A stretch of DNA of 64,000 nt from SZUA-448 sp964602475 (lineage in GTDB: Bacteria > Bacillota > Clostridia > Lachnospirales > Lachnospiraceae): assembly GCA_964602475.1 (NCBI GenBank), contig CAZRRN010000006.1:1-64000 (forward strand), given 5' to 3'. Numbering within the stretch: position 1 is the first letter of the stretch; each line of letters opens with the position of its first letter. Made by a program: the position numbers and the translations under genes. The notes below the pieces were generated by a model. That model made no database searches. It had not been told where the DNA came from and was given only the letters and a program-made list of their open reading frames with translations. Of this stretch, positions 17,641-26,745 are shown piece by piece.

Positions 17641-18534
17641 TTAATAATGATATACGTGTTTTTTACTGACCAAAAGATTGATACATGTAATCGTAAGCAC
17701 AATGGAAAATAAAATTATTGCTGCAGCCGAAGCAAACGAAGGGTATCCTCCGCTGTCTCCGTACAGCATATCATAAACGTAACCGACAATGGTGTTCATT
17801 TCGGCGGCGTTCAGGTCTGTTCCGAAGAGCGCAACTGCATCACTGTAGGCTTTGAAGGCTCCAATGAAACCGGTAATGACAAGATAAAAGATCATAGAGG
17901 AAATCATAGGAAGCGTAATCTTTGTAAAAATCCGAAAACGCGAGGTTCCGTCGACTCTGGCGGCATTGTAGTAATCCTGTTTAACCGAGGCAAGTGCAGA
18001 GGTAAGAATAAGAACCTTAAACGGAAGAACAATCCAAACAGTGTAGAAGCAAAGCACAAACATCTTCGCCCAGTAAGGTCCGCTGATGAAATCAACAGCT
18101 TCACCGCCGAACAGCCTGATCAACAGATTAATGAGTCCGTCCGAATAAGCTGTTTTTTTAAATAGTATCATGAATACCAGACCGACTGCCAGTGTATTGG
18201 TGACATACGGAAGAAAATAAATAGTCTGAAACAGTTCGCGGAGCGGGCGAATTGAGCTGAGAGCAACCGAAATCAGAAGTGCAAAGCAGGTGGACAGAGG
18301 AACTGTGATTGCAACAAGAAAAATCGTATTTTTTACAGCCTGTAAAAAATATGGATCGTGCAGTACATAGGAGTAATTATATAATCCAACGCCAAAAAAG
18401 GTCTGAGAGGCAGAATTATAGCCTTCTTCCAGAGAATAAACCAATACATCAACCAGAGGGTATACCATGAAGAAGCCTAAAAACAGAATGGCCGGCAGAA
18501 GATACAGCCAGGCTTTATAATTGTTAGTTTCCAT
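17641..18534 (-). CDS. Sugar ABC transporter permease, MalF/UgpA type
   Basis: Inner-membrane subunit, 297 residues, with six hydrophobic segments. Its EAA loop (YYNAARVDGTSRFRIF) contacts the ATPase. It starts with a short polar N-terminus (METNNYKAW) directly before the first span, as in UgpA/LacF-type permeases rather than the longer MalF of enteric bacteria. It lies 13 bases after the ATPase gene and is co-oriented with the second permease and the binding protein. The substrate is not determined. Confidence 0.93.
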   Translation of the reverse strand: METNNYKAWLYLLPAILFLGFFMVYPLVDVLVYSLEEGYNSASQTFFGVGLYNYSYVLHDPYFLQAVKNTIFLVAITVPLSTCFALLISVALSSIRPLRELFQTIYFLPYVTNTLAVGLVFMILFKKTAYSDGLINLLIRLFGGEAVDFISGPYWAKMFVLCFYTVWIVLPFKVLILTSALASVKQDYYNAARVDGTSRFRIFTKITLPMISSMIFYLVITGFIGAFKAYSDAVALFGTDLNAAEMNTIVGYVYDMLYGDSGGYPSFASAAAIILFSIVLTITCINLLVSKKHVYHY

Positions 18535-18547
18535 AGGAACCTTCTTT

Positions 18548-19651
18548 CTATATCGTAAAACGAATCCGTTCTTCGGTTTCCTTATGGAACAGAAGAACCT
18601 TATTCGGTTTTAAAGAAAAACGTACAGCTTCGGTATTTAAAGACAGTTTATTGTCGGCATCGATAATGGAACGGATATTCTGTCCGAGAAATGCATCATT
18701 GGTTGAAATCACACTGATATCACGACCCATAACTTCGACTCTCAAAAGTGTGCAGGAGAGCGGACCGCTTTCATTCAGAACAAATCCTTCCGGACGGATT
18801 CCTACAAATACTTCTCCGCTAAACGCAGACTCGGTGTTAAGCTCCAGTACAGCTTCATTTCCGATATAAAGCCGTTGATCTTCGATACGACCCTGAAACA
18901 TATTGATTGGTGGGGTGCCGAGAAACTTTGCAACAAAAAGATTGACCGGGTCATCATAAACCTGCTGTGGCTGTCCGATCTGTTGGATTACTCCCTGCTT
19001 CATCACTACAATCATGTCGGAAATGCTCATGGCCTCTTCCTGATCATGTGTTACGAAAACGGTTGTAATCTTTGTTTCTCTCTGTATTCTGCGAATTTCT
19101 TCTCTGGTCTGAAGCCGAAGACGGGCATCCAGATTAGATAGAGGTTCATCAAGAAGAAGAACACGCGGTATTTTAACCAGTGCCCGGGCAATGGCAACCC
19201 GCTGTTGCTGTCCTCCGGAGAGCTCGCTAGGCTTTCGATCCAGCAAATCATCGATCTGAACAAGACGTGCAGCTTCATGAGCACGCTTTCGCATTTCCGG
19301 TTTCGTGAGTTTTTCATTTCCTTTTAGGTTTTGTAAAGGAAAAAGAATGTTCTTCAAAACGGTCAGATGAGGATACAGGGCATAGTTCTGAAAGACAAGC
19401 CCGACACCGCGGTTTTCCGGAGGAAGTTCGGTAACATCATCCTCTCCAAAGAAAATCTTTCCGCCGGTCGGCTTTTGCAGACCGCAGATCAGGTATAGAG
19501 TCGTACTTTTCCCACAACCGGAGGGACCGAGCAGTCCAATCAGTTTTCCATCGGGAATTTCGAAAGAAAAATCATCGACTGCAGTGACCTTTCTGGCGTT
19601 TTTTCCGCGTCCCGGAAAAACTTTTGTCAGATTCTGCAATATGACCTTCAT
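18548..19651 (-). CDS. Sugar ABC transporter ATPase, UgpC/MsmX family
   Basis: ATP-binding subunit (367 residues). Walker A is GPSGCGKST (near residue 43), the Q-loop is LVFQNYALYPH, the signature LSGGQQQR, Walker B VLLLDEP and the switch histidine FVTHDQ; a C-terminal TOBE-type regulatory region follows. It is the first gene of the minus-strand transporter operon, which is unusual for MsmX-type ATPases that often sit alone or last. AGGAGG precedes the ATG. A paralogue with the same layout lies at 1260-2384, so the two sugar importers could share ATPases. Confidence 0.95.
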   Translation of the reverse strand: MKVILQNLTKVFPGRGKNARKVTAVDDFSFEIPDGKLIGLLGPSGCGKSTTLYLICGLQKPTGGKIFFGEDDVTELPPENRGVGLVFQNYALYPHLTVLKNILFPLQNLKGNEKLTKPEMRKRAHEAARLVQIDDLLDRKPSELSGGQQQRVAIARALVKIPRVLLLDEPLSNLDARLRLQTREEIRRIQRETKITTVFVTHDQEEAMSISDMIVVMKQGVIQQIGQPQQVYDDPVNLFVAKFLGTPPINMFQGRIEDQRLYIGNEAVLELNTESAFSGEVFVGIRPEGFVLNESGPLSCTLLRVEVMGRDISVISTNDAFLGQNIRSIIDADNKLSLNTEAVRFSLKPNKVLLFHKETEERIRFTI

Positions 19652-19703
19652 CTATGTGTAATCCTCCTGTAAAGCATAGTATAAAGAAATGACCAACGGA
19701 CTT

Positions 19704-19732
19704 ATATTAGCATAATTATTTCTATTCTTCAA
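19704..19732 (-). promoter_or_regulatory. SigA promoter for the minus-strand sugar ABC operon
   Basis: On the minus strand TTGAAG and TAATAT are 17 bp apart, about 55 bp before the ATPase start. No catabolite-responsive element was recognised next to it. Confidence 0.5.
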
Positions 19733-19754
19733 TCCGTTCAAAGTAAATAATCTG

Positions 19755-22700
19755 TTATTTTCGGTAAAGTACATAGTCATGCATTTCGTGAAGAAATCCG
19801 GCTTCTGTAAGATACGGTTCGGCTTCCGCAGGATACTGTTTGATTACCAGACGGCCGGAAGAATAGAAGCGTTTTTTCTGAAACCCATCGCAGAAGTTCT
19901 GCAGCAGCTCGGCGAGGTGCATATATTCAAAGACGCGCATTAAATGACCGCTGCGTTCAAATAACACTTCGACATGACCGGCGTATAAACCGACAAGCGT
20001 ACCTGAAACCGTGAGAAATGAACGGTCTGTTTCATGCGGAAGTGATTTCCCGTAGGGCAGGGCCGGATCGGCAGCAGGAAGCCAGAAAGCTCCGGGCTGA
20101 TCATTTTCAAGAACAGGAAGAACATTCATAAAATCAGATTCTCTGATAAACTGAATGCCGGAAAGTCCTTCAATGAAGTATCCGCGGCGTACCTGCCCCG
20201 TGTATTCGAGTACACGAAGAGCAGTCAGAGCCTCAGGCCAGGAAATGTCACGAACTGTTTCACGGCAGAGAAGAATGGAACGGTCAAATTCGGATTTCAG
20301 TAAGTCATCTGGTTTTTTTATTAAAGATGGTCTTGAAAGTTCAAAACGGCCGGTGGTCAATGCAAGAACACGCGAATTGATCAGCTGTCTTGTAGATCCG
20401 GAGATAATTTTTTCTTTATTAATATATTGACGAACCGGAACAAAACTGTCTGCATGAATCAGTCCGTTTGCTGCAAGCTCGAGGAGAGACAGGTGAAGAG
20501 CAGGTGTGTCGAACAATCCGGACAATGTTTTCATAAAGCTGGCACCACGCTGCTTCAGTGTATTCAGGAGCTTTGACTGAAGCTCGCTTACGGAAGCCTC
20601 ACCAACAGAAGAATCCGGTTGGACAGAGACAGAAAGGGAGAAAGGCACCAGTTCTGAGTCTGAAACAGTTTCAAATAATGCAGGAGCATTCCAATCGATG
20701 TCCGCGGTTTTTAAGAACATCAGTTTTTGCTCCGTGGTAAACTGCCAGTAGTATTCGCCCTGAGAGAGCAGCGCGTCAAGTAGAGCCGGACAATATCCGT
20801 TCACTCTTGCAGGAAGAAGAACAGATTCCCAGACCGCCGGAGCAAAGGAATAACCGAGAAGAGATTTTATTGTTTCTTCAAGCTGGTCAGCTGAGGAACC
20901 AACGGTTCGGCTTTGAAGAATCTGCAGCTGGGTATAGCGGGAGGCGGGCTGGGTATGGTATTCGAATCGTCTGGAACGCACGGTCTCTAGCTGGGCAGTC
21001 TTAAAAAGAGCGGCATGATAGTAACGTCCGTCACATTCCACGGCAAGCTGCTGCTCGCATAGTTCCGCTAAAATCAGGTTGCTTTCGGTATTTGAAATAA
21101 GATAGCGTTCTGCCAGCTGTTCGCTGGTATGTGCGCCACGATAACGGAGTACACGCCGGACAATCCGAAGCAGAGCCTGATGATCTTTTAATATCAGAGC
21201 GGCTTCGTATTCCGGAGACTGTTCGGCAGCAATCCAAAGACCGGGTTCAATGTAGCAGACACGTTCCTGATGCACAAGGGATTCCAACCATTGAAGAGGA
21301 ATGTCAAGTTCTCCGGCAACCAGGTCGCCCTCCGTCATAAGAAAAGAATGAAGATGCAGCTCATCCTCCGGAAGTTTTGCAGGCAGCCCTGATTTTGCGA
21401 GCAGTTCTGGGTCGGGCAATAAAGCCTTTCCCTCCGAAACAGCCTGCATAAGAGCCTGTTCGGAAACCGAAATAACGTGTTTCGGGGTCGGAGAATAATC
21501 ATACATCATGGCAGCCTCTGTCTGACGTCTCAGCGGAAGGGAAAGGGAAGAGGGAATGTCAGTGTAAATCTCATGAACCCGGATCTGCCCGGAACGAATC
21601 TGCTGCAGAACCTGAGAAAGACTGGGAAGATCCCAGCAGTATTGAAGACATTCGCGTTTTGTTTCCTGAATGAGCGGATGCTCCGGGTATTGAATCAGGG
21701 TATCAAGAATCTGGGCACTTCGAAGACGTTGTACCCAAAGCGGCTGACGTCCGGTTTTTCGAACTCCCATCATAAGTGCATGTGCAGTATTATAGCGGAA
21801 GGTAATGTTAAAGAGCGGAGTGGTAGGAAGAACAGCCTCCAGAATCCTCTCGGAAGAGTCAGGATCAAGAGTCTGCAGAAGCCCCTGTGGAACAGGGCTT
21901 TCATTGTAAGGAAACAAAAGAAAGCCATCATCGTCGTCCACAAAGTTGACGTTTGTGTTCATTGACTGTGCTGCGGCATTCTGAAGCAGAAGTGCCAGAG
22001 GGGCATTGATCTGCCGTCCGAAACAGGAATGTATCATTAGCTGGCAGCATCCGGTTTCGTCGCGAAAGTGTTCTGCAATCATTGTCCGGTCATCCGGAAG
22101 AACTCCTGTCTGCTTAATCTGGCGGGAAAGAAGACCGGCAGTCTCTTCGGTGAGTCTGCTGTCAAGACCCAGTTCTTCCAGTGCAGAGTACAGTTTTTCG
22201 GAGGACTGCTCCGAAAGCGAATTAAACTGACGCAGCATACGGCCAAACTGCAGGCCGGTCTGGTAGTTGCGTCCGCGAACATCCCCCTTCCAGAAGGGAA
22301 GGCGGGCACCTGCTGCACCGGTCTGTTCTACGCATACCTCATCCCGGCGGATATCGGTAATTTTCCAGGCAAAGGTACCAAGCAAAAACCGGTCACCGAC
22401 TCTGGCTTCATAGACGTACTCTTCGTCTAGTTCACCTATCTTAACACCACTTGAAGTACGTGCTGCGTACATTCCTTTATCCGGTATGGTTCCTCCGGCA
22501 GAAACAGCAAGCATCCGGCTGTAGGTATCTCCTTCGACTGTTTCGTGAATGCGGTCATACAGGATACGTGGGCGGACCGGAAGATCATGCTCGTGCTCGT
22601 AGTCTCCGGAGAGCATACAGAGAATATTGTTAACTTCCGTTCGGGTAAGCATTCTGAATGGATAAGCACGTGGAAGAAGTTCCATGACGTCATCGACAGA

Positions 22701-23987
22701 GTAGGAGCCTGATGCAGCCATGGATACCAGATGCTGAGCAAGTATATCATAGCAGCCTTCCGGGGGACGGGATGGTTCAATACGGCCTTCACGAACCAGC
22801 TGAGCGGTCATGCCGCAGTAAAGCCCCTCCGAAGGGGTCTTTGGAAAAATAGTCATGGAGCTGGTACGTCCGGGATTATGACCGGCACGTCCTAGGCGCT
22901 GGAGAGCACCGGAAACGGAGCGCGGACAGCCAATCTGGAGAACAAGATCGATTTCACCAACGTCAATACCTAATTCCATGGAGGAGGTGGCACAGAGAAG
23001 ACGGAGCTGGCCGTCGCGAAGACTTTCCTCAACTTCGAACCGCTGTTCTTTTGAAAGGCTTCCGTGATGTGTTCTGGCAAAGCCGTCTCCGGCAATCTGA
23101 TTGACATAAAAAGCAAGCTTCTCGGAATACATACGTCCGTCGCAGAATGCAATAACACTGCGGGCACCGAGACAATAGGAATATACGGTGGAAGCAAGAT
23201 CCTTCCAGACAGAATCCTTTGTATGAGTATCGCATCCGGCTGATCTTCCGACTACATCAATATGAAGCTGTTTAGTCATCGCTGGAGCAATAACGGTGAC
23301 TGGGTCGGGTGAAAGATATTCTGCAGCTAGAGATAAGGGCTGTATTGTAGCGGAAAGTCCGATTCGTTGCAGAGGATGCTCACATAACCGGTCAAGACGG
23401 GCAAGGCTGAACATTAGGTGTGAGCCTCGCTTGGAATCAATCAGGGCATGAAGCTCATCAACAATCACTGCCTTTGCTGTCCGGAGCATTTCTTTTCCTT
23501 TTCCGGAGGTAAGCAGAAGATAAAGAGATTCCGGCGTTGTGATAAGAATATGAGGCGGTGTTTTCAGCATCTGCCTGCGTTCTTTGGCAGTCGTATCTCC
23601 GGTTCGGATTGCAATCCGAATGTCGTAGGGATTGTCTGTCCGGTCAGAAAACTCCCGGCTTTCCACCTGATAGATTCCCTGCAACGGACGCCGCAGGTTT
23701 TCGCGGATATCTCCGGCCAGAGATTTCAGTGGAGAGATGTAAATCAGCTGAAGCTCCGGTTTTAAGATACCCTTTCGAGTCTGGTCTTTAAGACGGTCGA
23801 TAAAAACAAGGAAAGCAGAAAGCGTTTTTCCGGTTCCGGTTGGTGCTGAAACAAGGGTATTTTGACCGGAGGCAATTGCGGACCAGGCTTTTTCCTGTAC
23901 CGGAGTTGGTGTTCCGAGCTGTTCTGTAAACCAGGTTGAAGTAAAGGAATGAAACTGATTGAGTGAGGATTTCATAGGATTCTCCAA
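19755..23987 (-). CDS. lhr: Long-form Lhr-type DEAD/DEAH helicase
   Basis: A 1410-residue superfamily-2 helicase. Motif I is APTGTGKTLS (about 48-57), motif II is the Lhr-typical VDELHAL, motif III GLSATIQ and motif VI LQRLGRAGH, followed by winged-helix and Lhr-specific domains to about residue 850. The remaining 550 residues correspond to the C-terminal extension found in long Lhr proteins of bacteria such as E. coli (1538 residues), which is built of winged-helix folds and has been linked to DNA base excision. Known role: ATP-dependent 3'-to-5' translocation in DNA repair. It is a single gene, divergent from spo0A, with a strong extended -10 promoter. No frame break is seen. Confidence 0.9.
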   Translation of the reverse strand: MENPMKSSLNQFHSFTSTWFTEQLGTPTPVQEKAWSAIASGQNTLVSAPTGTGKTLSAFLVFIDRLKDQTRKGILKPELQLIYISPLKSLAGDIRENLRRPLQGIYQVESREFSDRTDNPYDIRIAIRTGDTTAKERRQMLKTPPHILITTPESLYLLLTSGKGKEMLRTAKAVIVDELHALIDSKRGSHLMFSLARLDRLCEHPLQRIGLSATIQPLSLAAEYLSPDPVTVIAPAMTKQLHIDVVGRSAGCDTHTKDSVWKDLASTVYSYCLGARSVIAFCDGRMYSEKLAFYVNQIAGDGFARTHHGSLSKEQRFEVEESLRDGQLRLLCATSSMELGIDVGEIDLVLQIGCPRSVSGALQRLGRAGHNPGRTSSMTIFPKTPSEGLYCGMTAQLVREGRIEPSRPPEGCYDILAQHLVSMAASGSYSVDDVMELLPRAYPFRMLTRTEVNNILCMLSGDYEHEHDLPVRPRILYDRIHETVEGDTYSRMLAVSAGGTIPDKGMYAARTSSGVKIGELDEEYVYEARVGDRFLLGTFAWKITDIRRDEVCVEQTGAAGARLPFWKGDVRGRNYQTGLQFGRMLRQFNSLSEQSSEKLYSALEELGLDSRLTEETAGLLSRQIKQTGVLPDDRTMIAEHFRDETGCCQLMIHSCFGRQINAPLALLLQNAAAQSMNTNVNFVDDDDGFLLFPYNESPVPQGLLQTLDPDSSERILEAVLPTTPLFNITFRYNTAHALMMGVRKTGRQPLWVQRLRSAQILDTLIQYPEHPLIQETKRECLQYCWDLPSLSQVLQQIRSGQIRVHEIYTDIPSSLSLPLRRQTEAAMMYDYSPTPKHVISVSEQALMQAVSEGKALLPDPELLAKSGLPAKLPEDELHLHSFLMTEGDLVAGELDIPLQWLESLVHQERVCYIEPGLWIAAEQSPEYEAALILKDHQALLRIVRRVLRYRGAHTSEQLAERYLISNTESNLILAELCEQQLAVECDGRYYHAALFKTAQLETVRSRRFEYHTQPASRYTQLQILQSRTVGSSADQLEETIKSLLGYSFAPAVWESVLLPARVNGYCPALLDALLSQGEYYWQFTTEQKLMFLKTADIDWNAPALFETVSDSELVPFSLSVSVQPDSSVGEASVSELQSKLLNTLKQRGASFMKTLSGLFDTPALHLSLLELAANGLIHADSFVPVRQYINKEKIISGSTRQLINSRVLALTTGRFELSRPSLIKKPDDLLKSEFDRSILLCRETVRDISWPEALTALRVLEYTGQVRRGYFIEGLSGIQFIRESDFMNVLPVLENDQPGAFWLPAADPALPYGKSLPHETDRSFLTVSGTLVGLYAGHVEVLFERSGHLMRVFEYMHLAELLQNFCDGFQKKRFYSSGRLVIKQYPAEAEPYLTEAGFLHEMHDYVLYRK

Positions 23988-24016
23988 TTATCTGAAGTAA
24001 TTACTGTCTGAGCCAA

Positions 24017-24045
24017 GTATACCAAACAATTGTTCGCACATCAAA
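24017..24045 (-). promoter_or_regulatory. Extended -10 SigA promoter for lhr
   Basis: Minus-strand TTGATG and TATACT are 17 bp apart, with TG one base before the -10, about 30 bp upstream of the lhr start. Confidence 0.7.
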
Positions 24046-24271
24046 TTATTTTTTCTATAAAAGTTTTTCGGTATCGGGCCTGTTTTCCGGCTCATAAGAA
24101 TGTTCAATAATCATTTTTTCCTCTCTGTCATGTCGTGGACAATTATAATCAATAATTTATGGACAGCAATAACGTCGATTATTGGAGAAAAGATGACGAT
24201 ATTTACAATTCAGCTTTAGAAGTAAACGCAAAATGTTGTACCCGAATGTCAAAAATTGCGGTAAATTTCAG

Positions 24272-24300
24272 TTGAAAATATGGTAATAAATGGTTATGCT
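24272..24300 (+). promoter_or_regulatory. SigA-type promoter for spo0A with adjacent 0A-like box
   Basis: TTGAAA and TATGCT are separated by 17 bp, 50 bp before the ATG. A TGTCAAA sequence (24247-24253), matching the TGTCRAA form of the Spo0A box, lies 18 bp upstream of the -35 and could mediate autoregulation. A SigH-type promoter as in Bacillus was looked for but not convincingly found. Confidence 0.5.
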
Positions 24301-24349
24301 GAATGAGTGGTAAAAATTACCAGACAATATATTTGCGGAGGGAAAGACA

Positions 24350-25162
24350 ATGGGTAACAAAATTAGTGTAATGGTAGCGGATGACAATGCAAGAATTGCA
24401 GGAATGCTGGAGGATGTTCTGAAAGCAGATAACGAGATCGAACTGGTCGGAAAAGCGGAGAACGGTGTTGAAGCTCTTGAGATGATCAGGGAAAAAAAGC
24501 CGGATGTCGTATTTTTGGATCTGATTATGCCGAAGCTGGACGGACTTGGCGTTCTGGAACATGTGAAAAAGGAAGCGCAGGAGGGAAAGAAAATTCCTGA
24601 ATTTATTGTAATTTCTGCAATCGGACAGGAACTTGTGACAGAAAATGCTTTTCTGCTCGGCGCAAAGTACTATATCATGAAACCGTTTGACAATTCTGCG
24701 GTAATCAGCAGAATCAAACAGCTGAAAAGGGAGACAGACGACAACGGGATTTCGACGGCAAAATCAGCAGTTTTTGAAAATAACAGAACAGCGTACCGAG
24801 AGAGAAATCTCGAGACGGATGTAACAGAAATCATTCATGAAATCGGTGTGCCTGCGCACATTAAGGGTTACCAGTATCTGCGCGATGCCATTATGATGTC
24901 GGTAGATGACAGTGAAATGCTGAATTCAATTACCAAAATGCTGTATCCGTCTATCGCTAAACGCCATAAGACAACGCCAAGCCGCGTGGAACGCGCAATC
25001 CGGCATGCAATTGAAGTAGCCTGGAGCCGAGGAAAGATGGATACGATTGATTCACTGTTCGGTTATACGGTAAGCAACGGAAAAGGAAAGCCGACAAATT
25101 CAGAGTTCGTGGCTTTGCTTGCTGACAAAATCCGGCTGGAATATAAATTTCGTTTACAGTAA
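24350..25162 (+). CDS. spo0A: Spo0A, master regulator of sporulation
   Basis: Response regulator of 270 residues. The receiver domain (1-125) has the acidic pair Asp11-Asp12, phosphoacceptor Asp57 in VVFLDLIMP and Lys111 in YIMKPFD. A linker of about 30 residues leads to the Spo0A-specific DNA-binding domain (about 155-270), including TPSRVERAIRHAIEVAW as the recognition helix region. When phosphorylated it binds 0A boxes and switches on spoIIGA and spoIIE in Bacillus; a matching promoter is seen here at 55834-55919. GGAGGG precedes the ATG. Normally it follows spoIVB; here 18 kb of other genes intervene. Confidence 0.97.
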   Translation: MGNKISVMVADDNARIAGMLEDVLKADNEIELVGKAENGVEALEMIREKKPDVVFLDLIMPKLDGLGVLEHVKKEAQEGKKIPEFIVISAIGQELVTENAFLLGAKYYIMKPFDNSAVISRIKQLKRETDDNGISTAKSAVFENNRTAYRERNLETDVTEIIHEIGVPAHIKGYQYLRDAIMMSVDDSEMLNSITKMLYPSIAKRHKTTPSRVERAIRHAIEVAWSRGKMDTIDSLFGYTVSNGKGKPTNSEFVALLADKIRLEYKFRLQ

Positions 25163-25246
25163 AAAAAGCAATCTTTCCTCTTTCATATAAAAAAGTTTTA
25201 TAGTATAATATATGGATATCCAAACGCTATTCGAAAGAGGTAGATT

Positions 25247-26683
25247 ATGAAAAAGATACTGTTTGCAGCATCCGAATGTGTTCCGTTTATAAAAACAGGC
25301 GGTCTGGCTGATGTTGTAGGGTCACTCCCAAAGTACCTGAATAAGGATGAATATGATGTACGGGTCATATTGCCGAAATACATGGCAATACCGGATAATT
25401 ATAAAGCAATGATGCAGTATAAAACTCATTTTTATATGGATCTAGCATGGAGACAACAGTATGTTGGTATTCTGGAGGCTGAATACGAAGGGGTTAGATT
25501 TTACTTTATTGATAACGAATACTATTTTTCAGGCTTAAAACCTTACGGGAATATTTATGAGGATATTGAGAAGTTCGCATTTTTCTGTAAGGCAGTCCTT
25601 TCGGCGATTCCGTTGATTGATTTTAGACCGGATATTATACATTGCCATGACTGGCAGACGGGACTGATTCCGGTGTATCTTCATGAACGTTTTCAACAGA
25701 ATGAGATGTTTCGAGGCATTAAATCAATTATGACGATACATAACCTGAAGTTTCAGGGGGTATGGGACAAGAAGACAATTAAGGATATTACCGGTCTGCC
25801 GGATTTTTATTTTTCACCGGATAAACTGGAAGCATACGGGGATGCGAACTACCTGAAAGCAGGAATTGTTTATGCAGATTATGTAACGACAGTCAGTGAA
25901 TCCTATGCTCAGGAAATCAAGCTTCCGTTTTACGGAGAAGGGCTTGACGGTCTGATGCGGGCACGGTCGAATTCTCTCTGTGGAATTGTAAACGGAATTG
26001 ACTATGATGAATATAATCCGGAGACGGATCCATTAATTATTCGGAATTATAACGCGGTTACGTTCCGGAAAGAAAAGTACAAGAATAAGACTGCACTTCA
26101 GAAGGAACTTGGAATGACAGTCAATGATAAGGTTTTTATGATTGGTATTGTATCACGGCTGACGGATCAGAAGGGCTTTGATCTGATTGATTATGTGATT
26201 GAAGAAATCTGTGCGCAGGATAACCAGCTGGTTGTTCTCGGCACCGGAGATCCAAAGTACGAGAATCTGTTCCGTCATTATGAATGGAAGTATAAAGACA
26301 GGGTATCTGCAAATATTTATTATAATAATGAACGCTCCCACCGGATCTATGCAGCCTGCGATGCATTTCTGATGCCGTCTCTGTTTGAACCCTGCGGACT
26401 AAGCCAGCTGATGTCACTGCGGTACGGAACTGTACCGATTGTGAGAGAAACCGGTGGACTGAAGGACACTGTTCAGCCATACAATGAATTTGAAAGCAGT
26501 GGAATCGGTTTCAGCTTCAGTAATTATAATGCTCATGAGATGCTGAACACAATCCGGTATGCAAAGCATATTTATTATGAAAAGAAACGCGAATGGAACA
26601 AGCTGATTGACCGGGGCATGGCAAAGGACTATTCATGGAATACCTCTGCTAGAAGATACGAGGAAGTTTATAAAAGATTATAA
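25247..26683 (+). CDS. glgA: Glycogen synthase, ADP-glucose type (GT5)
   Basis: Transfers glucose from ADP-glucose to the non-reducing end of alpha-1,4-glucan (cytoplasm; 478 residues, normal length). The N-terminal substrate loop KTGGLADVVGSLP (about residues 15-27) is the diagnostic GlgA motif. The C-terminal Rossmann half has GIVSRLTDQKG and the donor site PSLFEPCGLSQL. No glgC, glgD, glgB or glgP lies nearby, so it is isolated from the rest of the glycogen pathway. It sits 84 bases after spo0A and ends in a hairpin before murE. AAAGAGG precedes the ATG. Confidence 0.96.
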   Translation: MKKILFAASECVPFIKTGGLADVVGSLPKYLNKDEYDVRVILPKYMAIPDNYKAMMQYKTHFYMDLAWRQQYVGILEAEYEGVRFYFIDNEYYFSGLKPYGNIYEDIEKFAFFCKAVLSAIPLIDFRPDIIHCHDWQTGLIPVYLHERFQQNEMFRGIKSIMTIHNLKFQGVWDKKTIKDITGLPDFYFSPDKLEAYGDANYLKAGIVYADYVTTVSESYAQEIKLPFYGEGLDGLMRARSNSLCGIVNGIDYDEYNPETDPLIIRNYNAVTFRKEKYKNKTALQKELGMTVNDKVFMIGIVSRLTDQKGFDLIDYVIEEICAQDNQLVVLGTGDPKYENLFRHYEWKYKDRVSANIYYNNERSHRIYAACDAFLMPSLFEPCGLSQLMSLRYGTVPIVRETGGLKDTVQPYNEFESSGIGFSFSNYNAHEMLNTIRYAKHIYYEKKREWNKLIDRGMAKDYSWNTSARRYEEVYKRL

Positions 26684-26688
26684 TATTT

Positions 26689-26718
26689 AATTCCCACGGG
26701 GATATCTCCGTGGGAATT
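26689..26718 (+). terminator. Perfect hairpin between glgA and murE
   Basis: AATTCCCACGG pairs with CCGTGGGAATT around a short loop, right after the glgA stop. Only three T residues follow, so termination may be partial and allow read-through into murE. Confidence 0.65.
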
Positions 26719-26745
26719 TCGGGTGAAAAGGAAATGGAGATTATC

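Larger units (their letters stand above)
23988..24349. other. 362-bp divergent intergenic region between lhr and spo0A
   Basis: Apart from the two promoters listed separately (24017-24045 minus, 24272-24300 plus) and a Spo0A-box-like TGTCAAA at 24247-24253, the stretch 24060-24240 is AT-rich and holds no recognised gene or RNA. A 39-codon open frame at 24100-24219 has no convincing ribosome site. Confidence 0.7.

Noticed and set aside
22436..22792. Other-frame open reading frames inside the lhr gene
   Set aside because: Several 60-160 codon frames on both strands overlap this 4.2-kb gene; none has a start signal or family motif.
24100..24219. 39-codon open frame upstream of spo0A
   Set aside because: No ribosome-binding site, no recognisable similarity and AT-rich composition; most likely chance.
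23988..24349. Bacillus-like SigH promoter before spo0A
   Set aside because: GAAT at the end of the candidate -10 is present, but no AGGAAWW element lies at the needed 12-14 bp distance.
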